Under the pieces are notes generated by a model. That model ran no database searches. It worked only from the letters and a program-made list of their open reading frames with translations, and was not told the DNA's origin. DNA of 36,919 nucleotides, taken from Bifidobacterium breve (GTDB lineage Bacteria > Actinomycetota > Acidimicrobiia > Acidimicrobiales > Acidimicrobilacustridaceae). The stretch covers positions 1 to 36,919 of the forward strand of contig CAMAYJ010000021.1 of the NCBI GenBank assembly GCA_945862505.1, given 5' to 3'. Within the stretch, counting starts at the first letter, position 1, and each line of letters begins with the position of its first letter. Below are positions 1 to 9,083 of this stretch, one piece after another. A program made the translations under genes and the position numbers.

Positions 1-1210
1 GAAGCGAAAGTTGGAGTGAATCCATGCCCCGAAGCACCAGACGACCATTCCACGCTGGTGCGCCCAAAGCCTGCAGTTCAGGGAAGCGACGGATCAGCCG
101 AGTGATGGCAATTGTGCCCTCAAGTCGCGCCAATGAAGCGCCGAGGCACTGGTGCGTGCCACTACCGAAGGCGAGATGACGAGCCGCATCGGCACGGCGG
201 AGATCAAGTTGATCGGCCGTAGGTCCAAAGGCCGCGGGATCATGGTTAGCCGAACCAAGACTAGTGAGCACAAACACGCCGGCGGGAATTTGGTGACCGG
301 CGAGTTCAATTGGTTCAAGCGTGATGCGACGCGAAATCTGCACCGGCGAGTCATAGCGAAGGAGTTCGTCGATGGCCGTTGCTTCCACTGACGGGTCGTC
401 TCGTAACAACTCGAACTGATCGCGGTTCTGCAGCAATGCCCAAGTGCCATTGCCAATGAGATTCACCGTGGTCTCATGACCAGCGATGAACAGCACATTC
501 ACCTGATCGAGAAGTTCAGTATCGGAAAGAACATCGCCATTGTCTTCGGCAAGAATCAGCGCGCTCAACAAGTCGTCGCCAAGATTCGATCGCTTCCACT
601 CAATCACACCCGCAATGTGTTGACGGAGGTGTTCGCCCGCAGTCACTGCAGCCATCAGTTCTTCGGGGCTAATCGTGAAGTCAAGGATCTTCACCAGAGC
701 ATGCGACCACTCACGCAACTGCGCGCTGTCACCATCGGGCATTCCCAGCATTTCCGAGATCACCGCAAACGGAAGCGGGAAGGCGAGGTCAGCAATGAGG
801 TCCATCTGTTCGCCACCGGCCACTGCGTCGAGATGTTCGTCGACAATGCGTTCAATCATCGGGGCAAGGTCGGCCACGCGTCTCGGCGTGAAAACGCTGC
901 TCACCAGTTTTCGCAAGCGCGTGTGATCAGGCGGATCGATATTGAGAATTGATGTGTCTTCCCGCGGTGCCTTGTCGGGAAACAACTCGGAACGCATCTT
1001 TGCTCGGTCGCGCGGGTCTTCGCCCAGAATCTCAATGGCCTTTCGTACATCGACACTCAAGGTGACGTCACGAAGAAGTCGCATCGACTCGGCGTGTTCA
1101 AACACAATCCACGGACCAAACGGCGTTTGCTGGATCGGTTCGGTTTCGCGCTGGGTCCGATATTCCCCATAGGGGTACTCGGCGAAGCCCGGCACGAAGG
1201 GATTGAACAT
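1..1210 (-). CDS. Cytochrome P450 (3' end cut by window edge)
   Basis: Haem-thiolate monooxygenase of the soluble bacterial CYP type. Translated from an ATG at 1210 the frame stays open to base 1, so only the last few residues are missing; the visible end (MDSLQLSL) is where bacterial P450s normally stop. The I-helix oxygen-binding motif AGHETT, the ExxR motif in DELLRYDSP, and the haem-binding loop FGSGTHQCLG with its cysteine ligand are all present. No hydrophobic N-terminus is seen, so it should be cytosolic and need a ferredoxin partner, none of which is in view. It is the last gene of a minus-strand run after the acyl-CoA dehydrogenase (38-bp gap). The Shine-Dalgarno is weak. Substrate unknown; the neighbours suggest an acyl or isoprenoid-like compound, which is only inference. 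Confidence 0.93.
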   Translation of the reverse strand, partial: MFNPFVPGFAEYPYGEYRTQRETEPIQQTPFGPWIVFEHAESMRLLRDVTLSVDVRKAIEILGEDPRDRAKMRSELFPDKAPREDTSILNIDPPDHTRLRKLVSSVFTPRRVADLAPMIERIVDEHLDAVAGGEQMDLIADLAFPLPFAVISEMLGMPDGDSAQLREWSHALVKILDFTISPEELMAAVTAGEHLRQHIAGVIEWKRSNLGDDLLSALILAEDNGDVLSDTELLDQVNVLFIAGHETTVNLIGNGTWALLQNRDQFELLRDDPSVEATAIDELLRYDSPVQISRRITLEPIELAGHQIPAGVFVLTSLGSANHDPAAFGPTADQLDLRRADAARHLAFGSGTHQCLGASLARLEGTIAITRLIRRFPELQALGAPAWNGRLVLRGMDSLQLSL

Positions 1211-1248
1211 CCCGAATGTCTACAGGGAGTCGTACAAAACCGTGAAAG

Positions 1249-2466
1249 TCAGTGCGGCAATTCGCGGAATGGCGTGGTGCGATCGTTGCTCGGTTCGCGA
1301 GGCAGGCCGAGCACACGCTCGCCCACGATGTTGCGCTGCACATCTTCGGTGCCGCCGCCGATGCGAGCCATCCACTGACCCATGAACACCATGGTCTGCC
1401 AGTAGCCATCGTCGATGGCGTCGGAGCCCCACAACATTCCATCGGCACCCATGAGCGATTCAACCAAATCGCCCTGGAAGGCACGACGATCAGAAATCGC
1501 AATCTTCATAGTTGAAACCTCGGGCCCGGGAGCGATTCCCTTTGAGGCCGCAGTGCGCGTGCGGAAGCCGATGTACTTCGAAATTTGGTAGCTCGTGTAG
1601 AGCTTCATGAGTTCTTGGCGAACAACCGGATCACTTACACGGCCGTACTGCTGCGCGAGTCGAAGCACGCCAGCAAAACCATCGCCATGTCCGGCACCGA
1701 TATCGGCGCGCTCACTGGTGAGCGTGGTCATTGCCACAGCCCAACCACCGTTCACTTCACCGAGAACATTTTCTTTCGGGATGCGCACTTCTTCGAGGAA
1801 CACCTCGTTGAACTCTGCACCGCCGGTTGCTTGCACAAGCGGGCGAACATCGATGCCCGGTGAACGCATGTCGACAAGGAAGTAGGTAATGCCACGATGC
1901 TTCGGCGCGTCCCAGTCGGTACGAGCGAGCAGCATGCCCCAGTCAGCAACATGCGCCGACGAAGTCCACACCTTCTGACCGGTAATGACCCATTCATCGC
2001 CATCGAGTTCGGCCTTCGTGCGCAACGCAGCAAGATCGGAACCAGCATTCGGTTCGCTGAACAACTGACACCACACCTGTTCACCACGAAGAATCGACGG
2101 AAGGAACTGCTTCTTCTGTTCTTCAGTGCCGTGGACGACGATCGACGGACCAACCATGCCGATGGCCTGAGCGAACATGCCAACCGCGAGGTCGTACTTG
2201 TACTCCTCTTCGAGGAAGATGCCCTGCTGCAAACCGGTGAGTCCACGGCCGCCGAACTCCTCCGGCCAGGTGAGACCGGCCCAGCCGTTCTCTGCCTTCG
2301 TGCGCTGCCAATCACGACACGCCTGCACATGGGCATGCTCGTCTTCGGAAAGCGTGCTCATCACGTTCCGTGGAGCACCTGCAGCCTTCATCGTTGAGTG
2401 CTGGTCGAGGAATGCTCGGCACTCAGCGCGAAATGCGGCTTCTTCTGGTGTCTCTTCGAAATCCAT
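1249..2466 (-). CDS. Acyl-CoA dehydrogenase family protein
   Basis: FAD-dependent dehydrogenase that would introduce the alpha-beta double bond in an acyl-CoA. The 405 residues match the family's usual length. Recognisable parts are the N-terminal helical domain (DFEETPEEAAFRAECRAFL), the substrate/FAD loop around LFSEPNAGSDLAAL, the ITGQKVWTSSAH strand of the central beta domain, and a C-terminal GGGTEDVQRNIVGERVLGLP segment typical of the actinobacterial FadE-like branch. The ATG at 2466 has AGGGGG about 5 nt upstream. It lies 39 bp after the crotonase gene and before the P450, so it is probably cotranscribed. The exact substrate cannot be read from sequence; the divergence from short-chain classics leaves medium-chain, branched or steroid-side-chain acyl-CoA possible. 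Confidence 0.93.
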   Translation of the reverse strand: MDFEETPEEAAFRAECRAFLDQHSTMKAAGAPRNVMSTLSEDEHAHVQACRDWQRTKAENGWAGLTWPEEFGGRGLTGLQQGIFLEEEYKYDLAVGMFAQAIGMVGPSIVVHGTEEQKKQFLPSILRGEQVWCQLFSEPNAGSDLAALRTKAELDGDEWVITGQKVWTSSAHVADWGMLLARTDWDAPKHRGITYFLVDMRSPGIDVRPLVQATGGAEFNEVFLEEVRIPKENVLGEVNGGWAVAMTTLTSERADIGAGHGDGFAGVLRLAQQYGRVSDPVVRQELMKLYTSYQISKYIGFRTRTAASKGIAPGPEVSTMKIAISDRRAFQGDLVESLMGADGMLWGSDAIDDGYWQTMVFMGQWMARIGGGTEDVQRNIVGERVLGLPREPSNDRTTPFRELPH

Positions 2467-2505
2467 AGTTCCCCCTACGTACGTGTGGCCATCATTGCCG
2501 GTGAC

Positions 2506-3258
2506 TCAGCGGCCCGACCAATTCGGGGGGCGCTTTTCGAAAAAGGCCGTTACGCCTTCACGGGTGTCTTCGGCATTGCGAATGACATCTTCCGATTCGA
2601 GGGTTTCTTCCCAGCCGTGAACTTCATCAGGCGCATCAAGCGAGGCCAAGAACCGCATCGTTTCGCGAACCGCTACCGGGCCATTGGCGCAGATACGTTC
2701 AGCGAGACCTACCGCGTCGTCGAGCGCATCGCCGGCATTGGAAAGGATGCTGGCGAGACCGAGTTTGTACGCCCGCTTGGCATCGATCGAATCGCCAGTG
2801 AGCAGAAGTTCACGCGCCACATTTCGCGGCAGCGCCTTGGGAGCACGGAACAGACCTCCACAGATCGGCACGAGGCTGCGCTTCACTTCTGGCAATCCAA
2901 ACTCGGCGGTCTTCGACGCAACGACAAGATCGCAGGACAACACGACTTCGAACCCACCGCCAAGCGCGGCACCTTCCACCGCAGCGATGAGGGGCTTGGT
3001 GCGGTAGCGGCGAATGATTCCGTACTGACCGCCACGGTCGGTGGAATGAACGCCGGCACGCATATCAGTGCCCGCACAAAACACCGACTTTGTGCCGGTG
3101 ATGACGCCGGCCCAAAGTTCGGAATCGTCTTCAAGTCGATTCAGCGCCTCGTCGATACCTTCCGCGAGTTCGACGTCGATCGCGTTGCGCTTTTCTTCAC
3201 GCTCAAGACGAATGATCAGAATCCGGCCACGGACTTCAGTCTTTACGGTTTCGGACAC
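2506..3258 (-). CDS. Enoyl-CoA hydratase/isomerase (crotonase) family protein
   Basis: Crotonase-fold enzyme of 250 residues, the usual size. Family hallmarks are the CoA-binding RNAID segment near residue 24, the oxyanion-hole strand FCAGTDMRAG (about 60-69), the VEGAALGGGFE loop (about 94-104) and GLPEVKRSLVPICGG (about 121-135), which retains the glutamate used in hydration. GTG start at 3258 with a strong GAGGAGA 5-6 nt upstream. It lies 22 bp after the aldehyde dehydrogenase and 39 bp before the acyl-CoA dehydrogenase, so the two beta-oxidation enzymes are probably translated from one message. Whether it acts as hydratase, isomerase or hydrolase cannot be fixed from the sequence. Confidence 0.93.
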   Translation of the reverse strand: MSETVKTEVRGRILIIRLEREEKRNAIDVELAEGIDEALNRLEDDSELWAGVITGTKSVFCAGTDMRAGVHSTDRGGQYGIIRRYRTKPLIAAVEGAALGGGFEVVLSCDLVVASKTAEFGLPEVKRSLVPICGGLFRAPKALPRNVARELLLTGDSIDAKRAYKLGLASILSNAGDALDDAVGLAERICANGPVAVRETMRFLASLDAPDEVHGWEETLESEDVIRNAEDTREGVTAFFEKRPPNWSGR

Positions 3259-3280
3259 GGGTTCTCCTCGATCGAATGTC

Positions 3281-4702
3281 TCAGTGCTTAATCATGACGT
3301 GTTTGAGCTCGGTGTAGTGCTCAAGCGCGTATTTCGACATGTCTTTGCCGTAACCGCTGTTCTTGAACCCACCATGTGGGAACTCGGAAACGATCGGAAT
3401 GTGGTCGTTCACCCATACCGTGCCGAACATCATCGAACGAGACATGCGCATGGCCCGTCCAACATCTCGAGTCCAGACCGACGCAGCCAATCCGTAGTCG
3501 ACGTCGTTGGCCCAGGCGAGCGCTTGGGCTTCATCGGCAAACTTCTGCACGCTGATTACCGGCCCAAACACTTCGCGTTGCACAAGTTCAGAATCCTGCG
3601 CCGGCCCTGCAACCACTGTGGGTGCATAGAAATAGCCAGGACGATCAATCGTTTCGCCGCCAACGACAGTGCGCGCGCCCGAAGCAACCGCTCGGTTCAC
3701 CATGCCATCGACTCGATCGCGTTGCGATGCCGAAATAACTGGGCCGACGTTGGTTGCCGGATCGTTGGGATCGCCAGTGATCAGGGCGCCAACCGACGCT
3801 TCGAGTGCAGCAACGAGATCATCGAACACCCCGGGGCCGGCGATCACACGACATGGCGCGGTGCAGTCCTGCCCGGAGTTGTAATAACCGGTCTCGGTAA
3901 GCGTCGCGACAACCGTCTCGATATCGGCATCGTCGAACACCACAACAGGTGCTTTGCCACCAAGTTCAAGATGCACGCGCTTCAACGTGTCGGCAGCGTT
4001 GCGCGCAATCATCTTTCCGGTGTTGACATCGCCGGTGAGCGACAGCATCGCAATACCCGGGTGACGAACAATTGCATCGCCCGCAGTTTCGCCCTGACCA
4101 ACAACAACATTGAACACACCTGCAGGAAGAATCCCTTCGGTGAGTTCTGCCAAACGAAACGCGGTAAACGGCGTCAACTCCGATGGCTTCAAAATAAATG
4201 TGTTGCCAACGGCGAGCGCGGGACCCATTTTCCAGATCGCCATATTCAGCGGATAGTTCCACGGAGCAATGCCGGCGACAACGCCAAGCGGATCGCGTCG
4301 CAGCATCGAGGTGTGGTCATCCATGTATTCGCCCGCGGCCTGCGCATCCATCGTGCGCGCCGCTCCTGCGAAGAACCGAAGGTTGTCGATCGTGAGGTCG
4401 AATTCGAAGTCGATAATCGAGACCGGCTTCCCAACGTTCTCGCCTTCAATGGCTTTGAGTTCATCGATGTTCTCCTCCAGGCGATCGGCCAGCGCCAGTA
4501 GCGCTTCGGACCGAGCTCTCGGCGTGGCCGTTCCCCACTCAGCAAATGCGGCACTCGCCGCAGTCACTGCGACGTCGACGTCGGCGGCGCCACTGGAGGG
4601 AACGGAGGCGATGACCGCTCCCGTGGCCGGCGCCACGACCTCATCGGTCGCACCGCTTTGGGCGGGAACCCACTTCCCGCCAATGAAATTGAGATGAGCC
4701 AC
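3281..4702 (-). CDS. patD: Gamma-aminobutyraldehyde dehydrogenase-like aldehyde dehydrogenase
   Basis: NAD(P)-dependent aldehyde dehydrogenase that in this context probably oxidises 4-aminobutanal to GABA. I place the start at GTG 4702, which has GAGGAG 6 nt upstream; a longer reading frame opens at 4786 but lacks a ribosome site. This gives 473 residues, the length of PatD/YdcW. Catalytic residues visible: Glu246 in HLELGGKAP and Cys280 in [12 protein letters not shown]; the Rossmann segment [18 protein letters not shown] (about 146-163) is typical of the aminobutyraldehyde/betaine aldehyde group. It is divergent from the polyamine transporter operon, with an inverted repeat between them. 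Betaine-aldehyde or another amino-aldehyde dehydrogenase is the main alternative. Confidence 0.88.
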   Translation of the reverse strand: MAHLNFIGGKWVPAQSGATDEVVAPATGAVIASVPSSGAADVDVAVTAASAAFAEWGTATPRARSEALLALADRLEENIDELKAIEGENVGKPVSIIDFEFDLTIDNLRFFAGAARTMDAQAAGEYMDDHTSMLRRDPLGVVAGIAPWNYPLNMAIWKMGPALAVGNTFILKPSELTPFTAFRLAELTEGILPAGVFNVVVGQGETAGDAIVRHPGIAMLSLTGDVNTGKMIARNAADTLKRVHLELGGKAPVVVFDDADIETVVATLTETGYYNSGQDCTAPCRVIAGPGVFDDLVAALEASVGALITGDPNDPATNVGPVISASQRDRVDGMVNRAVASGARTVVGGETIDRPGYFYAPTVVAGPAQDSELVQREVFGPVISVQKFADEAQALAWANDVDYGLAASVWTRDVGRAMRMSRSMMFGTVWVNDHIPIVSEFPHGGFKNSGYGKDMSKYALEHYTELKHVMIKH

Positions 4703-4920
4703 GTTTACTCCTCGTCCGATTTCCGTCACCGCATCGTGGGCCACCAAGGACCAAACCGCAAGGGATGTCCGCGAGCCGAGCCCCAAAATCTATTGTTCAT
4801 CAACTCCCAATCGCTCAATTCTTGCGGTAAGCCCGAATTCAGGTGATCCTTATCAATTCGACCGGGTGCGGCGCACCTGTGATTGCGGAGGGGTGAGAGC
4901 TGACAGAGAACTCAATTGCT
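4703..4920. promoter_or_regulatory. Divergent control region patD / potA with inverted repeat
   Basis: 218-bp intergenic region between two divergent genes of one pathway, so it must hold both promoters. At 4865-4877 there is a perfect 13-bp inverted repeat, GGTGCG-g-CGCACC, 43 bp upstream of potA. It has the size and symmetry of a GntR- or TetR-type operator. No regulator gene is adjacent. The binding role is inferred from position and symmetry only. Confidence 0.5.
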
Positions 4921-6072
4921 ATGACGTCTCCACCTGTGGCCGACCTTTCCGCTCCAGTCATCGAGATCGATCATGTCGTGAAACGATTCGGCGATTTCGT
5001 CGCGGTCGACGATGCCCATTTCTCAATCGGGCAAGGCGAGTTCTTCTCGATGCTCGGTCCATCTGGTTGTGGCAAGACCACAACGCTCCGGATGATCGCC
5101 GGTTTCGAACGACCCACAACTGGCGCCATTCGACTTGGCGGCGTCGATGTCTCGAAAGTTCCTCCGAACAAGCGCGATGTGAACACCGTGTTCCAGCAGT
5201 ACGCGTTGTTCCCCCACATGAATGTCTTCGACAATGTGGCATTTGGCCCACAGGCGAAGCGAGTCGACAAAGCAACGATCAAAAAGCGCGTGAGTGAAAT
5301 TCTTGAGATTGTTCGCCTCACCGAATTTGCCAGTCGTCGACCTGCGCAGCTTTCTGGTGGTCAACAGCAACGTGTCGCACTTGCTCGTGCATTAGTGAAC
5401 CTTCCCAAGGCGCTTCTTCTCGACGAGCCCCTCGGCGCGCTCGACCTCAAGCTTCGCCATGCGATGCAGTTTGAACTGAAACGCATTCAGCGTGAAGTGG
5501 GCATCACGTTCGTCTACGTCACGCATGATCAAGAAGAAGCGCTCACCATGAGCGACCGCATCGCCGTCATGTCAGACGGTCGCGTCGAACAAATCGGCAC
5601 CCCCGCCGAGATCTATGACAATCCCGCAAGCGTTTTCGTTGCCGGATTCATCGGCCAGGCAAACCTTTGGCCAGCAACTATTACTGAACACGCGACAGGT
5701 ACAACACGAGTGACTGCACTCGGCGGAGCTTCTCTTTGTGGCTCCTGCGGAGATGTCACACTCGCTGTTGGATCAGAAGTGACGCTCATGGTTCGTCCCG
5801 AGCGCATCTCAATCTCACTGACACAACCGACGTCACAAAATGGTGGCGATCAATCAGTGAGCGCAACCGTTTCCGACCTCGCGTTCCAAGGCCCGATCGT
5901 TCGACTCGCGCTCGAAGCAGCCGACGGTTCGCCGATCATCGCCAATGTCGATCCCGATGCCGACCTTCCGCTTCTTCGCCCCGGCGACAGCGTGTGGGCA
6001 TCGTGGACGCAGAGCGCTGCTTGCGTTCTGCCATCTGTTCCCAACCAACAACCGCAATTACTGGAGGACTGA
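4921..6072 (+). CDS. potA: Polyamine (spermidine/putrescine) ABC transporter ATP-binding protein
   Basis: ATPase that powers polyamine import through PotB/PotC. In 383 residues the order is: Walker [10 protein letters not shown] (46-54), Q-loop Gln92, signature LSGGQQQR (144-151), Walker B with LLLDEP (about 165-170), switch His202 in VTHDQEEA, then a C-terminal TOBE-like beta domain (about 290-375) as in the MalK/PotA branch. First gene of a tightly packed operon; its stop is followed after 2 bp by the binding-protein start. ATG 4921 has no good Shine-Dalgarno. The GGAGGGG at 4887-4893 lies too far upstream, so the exact start is uncertain by a few codons. Confidence 0.95.
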   Translation: MTSPPVADLSAPVIEIDHVVKRFGDFVAVDDAHFSIGQGEFFSMLGPSGCGKTTTLRMIAGFERPTTGAIRLGGVDVSKVPPNKRDVNTVFQQYALFPHMNVFDNVAFGPQAKRVDKATIKKRVSEILEIVRLTEFASRRPAQLSGGQQQRVALARALVNLPKALLLDEPLGALDLKLRHAMQFELKRIQREVGITFVYVTHDQEEALTMSDRIAVMSDGRVEQIGTPAEIYDNPASVFVAGFIGQANLWPATITEHATGTTRVTALGGASLCGSCGDVTLAVGSEVTLMVRPERISISLTQPTSQNGGDQSVSATVSDLAFQGPIVRLALEAADGSPIIANVDPDADLPLLRPGDSVWASWTQSAACVLPSVPNQQPQLLED

Positions 6073-6074
6073 CC

Positions 6075-7241
6075 ATGACCAAACCAATCGACCCCGAGCT
6101 CCTTGAGGCCATGGCCCAGCACCGAACATCGCGCCGCCGATTCCTCGGCATGGGCGGCCTTGCCCTTGGTGGTCTTGCCGTTGGCCCGACATTGCTTGCC
6201 GCGTGCAGTTCCGGTTCCAGCAGCAGTAGCGGTGGCAGCAGTGATGGCATCACCGTCCTCAACTGGCCGCTCTATATCGAAGGAGATGAGCCCAGCACCT
6301 CGGCAACGCTCAAGGGCTTCACGTCCTCAACCGGCATCAAGGTTGACTACAGAAACAGCATCGACGGCAACGAGTCGTTCAACACGAAGTATCAGGCCAC
6401 ACTTGAGAAGGGCCAAGGAATCGGCGCCGACCTCATCGTGCTCACGTCGTGGAACGCCGCTGCCTACATCGGCGCAAATCTGGTCCAGCCGTTCGACAGC
6501 GCCGCATTCCCCAATAAGAAGAACGTAATCTCTCGCCTTTCCAGCCCGTCATGGGACCCAGGACGCGCAAACTCAATTCCGTGGGCCGTTGGTCAAACCG
6601 GTCTCGCCTACTGGCCTGACAAAGTCGGCGGAAAGATCACCGACGTCAACGCCATCTTCGACCCGAAGTTCAAGGGCAAGGTCACCATCCTCGACGAAAT
6701 GCGCGACACCGTTGGCCTCACCATGCTCGGCATGGGCGCCAACCCGACCACAGGGACGACCACGCAGATGCTTGCGGCAGTCGACAAGATTGAAAAGGCC
6801 CGAGACGCAGGTCAGTTCAAGAAGGTCACTGGCAATAGCTACACCGAGGATCTTGCCATTGGCGATACTTGGATTGCCGTTGCATGGTCTGGCGATGTTG
6901 CGCAGTTGCAGGCCGACAATCCCGGCCTTGAATGGGTCATCCCGAGTCAGGGCGGAATGTTATGGGTTGACAACGCCATGATTCCCATTGGCGCGAAGAA
7001 TCCCGAGGGTGCAAACAAACTCCTCAACTACGTCTACGACCCTGCCGTTGCTGGTCCGTTGTACGAAAGCATCTTGTACATCCCGCCGGTCACCGGCGCC
7101 GAGAAGTACATGACTGCCGCTGCCCAAGCCAGCCCCTTCATCGTCCCGCCGGCAACTCCGCCGTTGTACGAGTTCGATGTCATCAGCCCAGACGTTGCCG
7201 AAGAAGTAGAGCGCGCATTCGTTGCTGCGACCGAGCAGTAA
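6075..7241 (+). CDS. potD: Polyamine-binding lipoprotein with Tat-type signal
   Basis: Extracytoplasmic solute-binding protein of the PotD/PotF family delivering polyamines to PotABC. The frame is open upstream to 5736, but the start is ATG 6075, with GGAGG at 6063-6067 overlapping the potA stop. This gives 388 residues. The N-terminus has a twin-arginine motif RRRFLG (about 21-26), a hydrophobic stretch and a lipobox LLAAC with the acylated Cys44. The protein should therefore be exported folded and tethered to the membrane. A Ser/Gly linker follows and the mature domain starts with ITVLNWPLYIEGDEP, the usual first strand. A Tat signal on a polyamine-binding protein is common in Actinobacteria but unlike E. 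coli PotD. Confidence 0.94.
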   Translation: MTKPIDPELLEAMAQHRTSRRRFLGMGGLALGGLAVGPTLLAACSSGSSSSSGGSSDGITVLNWPLYIEGDEPSTSATLKGFTSSTGIKVDYRNSIDGNESFNTKYQATLEKGQGIGADLIVLTSWNAAAYIGANLVQPFDSAAFPNKKNVISRLSSPSWDPGRANSIPWAVGQTGLAYWPDKVGGKITDVNAIFDPKFKGKVTILDEMRDTVGLTMLGMGANPTTGTTTQMLAAVDKIEKARDAGQFKKVTGNSYTEDLAIGDTWIAVAWSGDVAQLQADNPGLEWVIPSQGGMLWVDNAMIPIGAKNPEGANKLLNYVYDPAVAGPLYESILYIPPVTGAEKYMTAAAQASPFIVPPATPPLYEFDVISPDVAEEVERAFVAATEQ

Positions 7242-7250
7242 CACCGCTCA

Positions 7251-8135
7251 ATGACCGCTGCCGCTGCGCCGTCGCGCTTTCGTCGCCCTCGCCGTGAAAA
7301 CGGTGGGGACGACAGCGGCGTGTCGGCACGGCGGTGGTTTACGCCCTGGCTGCTCATTGCTCCCGGCGGTTTATGGCTGCTGATTTTTTTCGTCTTTCCG
7401 CTTTTCAGTCTCGGGCGCTTATCGCTACAAGACGGCGGATTGTCGAATTACTCGACGGTGATCTCTGACAACTCAACGGTGATCATCCGCACATTCGTGT
7501 ACGCGACGATCTCCACCCTGGCCGCGATCATCATCGGCTACCCGTTGGCCTATGTCATTGCCACGAAAGGCGGGAAGTACAAGAACCTCTTTCTTGCACT
7601 CGTCATTCTTCCGTTCTTCGTGACCTACCTCGTGCGCACGCTGTCGTGGAAGATCCTGTTGTTCGATAACGGCCCCGTTGTTGGCATTTTGCAATCAGTC
7701 GGCATCTTGAATGACAGCCAAGGCATTCTCGGCTCGCCTTTTGCAGTCGTGGCCGCGCTCACCTACAACTTCTTGCCGTTCATGGTGCTGCCCATTTACG
7801 TGAGTCTTGAAAAGTTGGATCACCGTCTGCTCGATGCTGCTGCTGATCTCTATTCGTCACCAGCAAGAGCGTTTCGGAAAATCACTCTGCGTCTCTCGCT
7901 GCCTGGCCTCTTCGCCGGAACACTCCTCACCTTCATTCCTGCGGCTGGCGACTTCGTGAACTCGGAACTCTTGGGTTCCGACCGCACCGTCATGATCGGC
8001 CAGATCATCGAAAAGAACTTTGGCAAAGAATTTTTCCGGCCTGAACTCTCTGCCTTGTCGTTCATGCTCATGGCGATGATCCTCGTGGGCGTCATTGTGT
8101 ATGCGCGTTTATTGGGCACCGAGGAAATCGCATGA
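7251..8135 (+). CDS. potB: Polyamine ABC transporter permease
   Basis: Inner-membrane channel subunit of 294 residues with about six hydrophobic helices; the first is at about 33-54 after a basic, charged N-terminal tail. The cytoplasmic EAA-type coupling loop is visible in DAAADLYSSPARAFRKI followed by LPGLFAG, which docks to PotA. It starts 9 bp after potD without a clear ribosome site, suggesting translational coupling. It overlaps the next permease by 4 bp. Assignment to PotB rather than PotC follows the gene order and the longer N-terminal tail. Confidence 0.93.
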   Translation: MTAAAAPSRFRRPRRENGGDDSGVSARRWFTPWLLIAPGGLWLLIFFVFPLFSLGRLSLQDGGLSNYSTVISDNSTVIIRTFVYATISTLAAIIIGYPLAYVIATKGGKYKNLFLALVILPFFVTYLVRTLSWKILLFDNGPVVGILQSVGILNDSQGILGSPFAVVAALTYNFLPFMVLPIYVSLEKLDHRLLDAAADLYSSPARAFRKITLRLSLPGLFAGTLLTFIPAAGDFVNSELLGSDRTVMIGQIIEKNFGKEFFRPELSALSFMLMAMILVGVIVYARLLGTEEIA

Positions 8136-8977
8136 ACCCGCCCAATTGGTTGCGCGCCATCGGACGCGTCTCGCTGTGGGTATGGGCAGTGCTCGGCCTG
8201 CTCTTCCTCTTCACACCGATCCTCGTCACAGTCATTTTTTCATTCAACGAACCAACCGGGAAGTACAACTACATCTGGAACAAGTTTTCGCTTTCCGGTT
8301 GGACTGATCCGTTCAGGTACCCCGAGCTAACTGACGCACTCATCTTCAGTCTCAAAATTGCCGTTGTCGTCACCGCCATTGCCACCGTGCTGGGCACACT
8401 CATGGGCTTAGCCATGGTGAAGTACAAGTTCCGGGCGAAAGGAATGATCGGTGCGATTCTCATCCTCCCGCTCACGATGCCCGAGATCGTCCTCGGCTTT
8501 TCGCTTCTCACCTTGTTCGTGTCCATCAACTGGTCACGAGGGTTCATCACCATCGTCATCGCTCAGGTGATGTTCTCGGTCAGTTACGTCGCCACCACCG
8601 TCCGCGCTCGGATTCGCGGTTTCGATTGGCGCCTCGAAGAAGCGTCACTTGATCTTGGGGCATCGTCGTTCCGAACATTCCGCAAAATCACCCTCCCGCT
8701 TATCGCTCCAGGCGTCGTTGCTGCGGCGATGCTTACCTTCGCTCTTTCACTCGACGACTTCATCATCACCTATCTGAACTCGGGCCTCGACAACACCTTC
8801 CCCATTCAGATTTGGAACATGAAACGCTCAAAGGTCCCGGTGCAAATCAACGTTTTCTCGACGGCATTGCTGATCATCAGCGTGATTCTCGCCATCACGG
8901 TCGTCGTCGGCGGCAACCGTCGAACTCGGAAACTGGCCGGATTGACCGCCGACTCCGGCGCTTCAGTCTCTTCCTGA
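8132..8977 (+). CDS. potC: Polyamine ABC transporter permease
   Basis: Second channel subunit, 281 residues, about six membrane helices. The periplasmic loop after helix 1 carries SFNEPTGKYNYIWNKFSLSGW, a pattern typical of PotC/PotI. The EAA coupling loop reads LEEASLDLGASSFRTFRKI followed by LPLIAPG. The ATG overlaps the potB stop (ATGA), so the two subunits are coupled in translation. Forms the heterodimeric channel with PotB. Confidence 0.94.
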   Translation: MNPPNWLRAIGRVSLWVWAVLGLLFLFTPILVTVIFSFNEPTGKYNYIWNKFSLSGWTDPFRYPELTDALIFSLKIAVVVTAIATVLGTLMGLAMVKYKFRAKGMIGAILILPLTMPEIVLGFSLLTLFVSINWSRGFITIVIAQVMFSVSYVATTVRARIRGFDWRLEEASLDLGASSFRTFRKITLPLIAPGVVAAAMLTFALSLDDFIITYLNSGLDNTFPIQIWNMKRSKVPVQINVFSTALLIISVILAITVVVGGNRRTRKLAGLTADSGASVSS

Positions 8978-9083
8978 CCAATTCCTCCTCACCGTGATTG
9001 CCGAATGGCCGGCACCGGGCAAGAATCAACCGAACGATCAATGGCACGCCCGATACTCGGGCGGTCTCTCTCGGGAGCAACTC

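Noticed and set aside
1897-4501. Long plus-strand frames (166, 297 and 477 codons) over the minus-strand metabolic genes
   Set aside because: They lie antisense to well-recognised enzymes, have no domain and no ribosome site; they are produced by the codon bias of the real genes.
5736-6074. N-terminal extension of the PotD frame by 113 codons
   Set aside because: Overlaps the conserved C-terminus of PotA; the ATG at 6075 has a strong ribosome site directly followed by a Tat lipoprotein signal.
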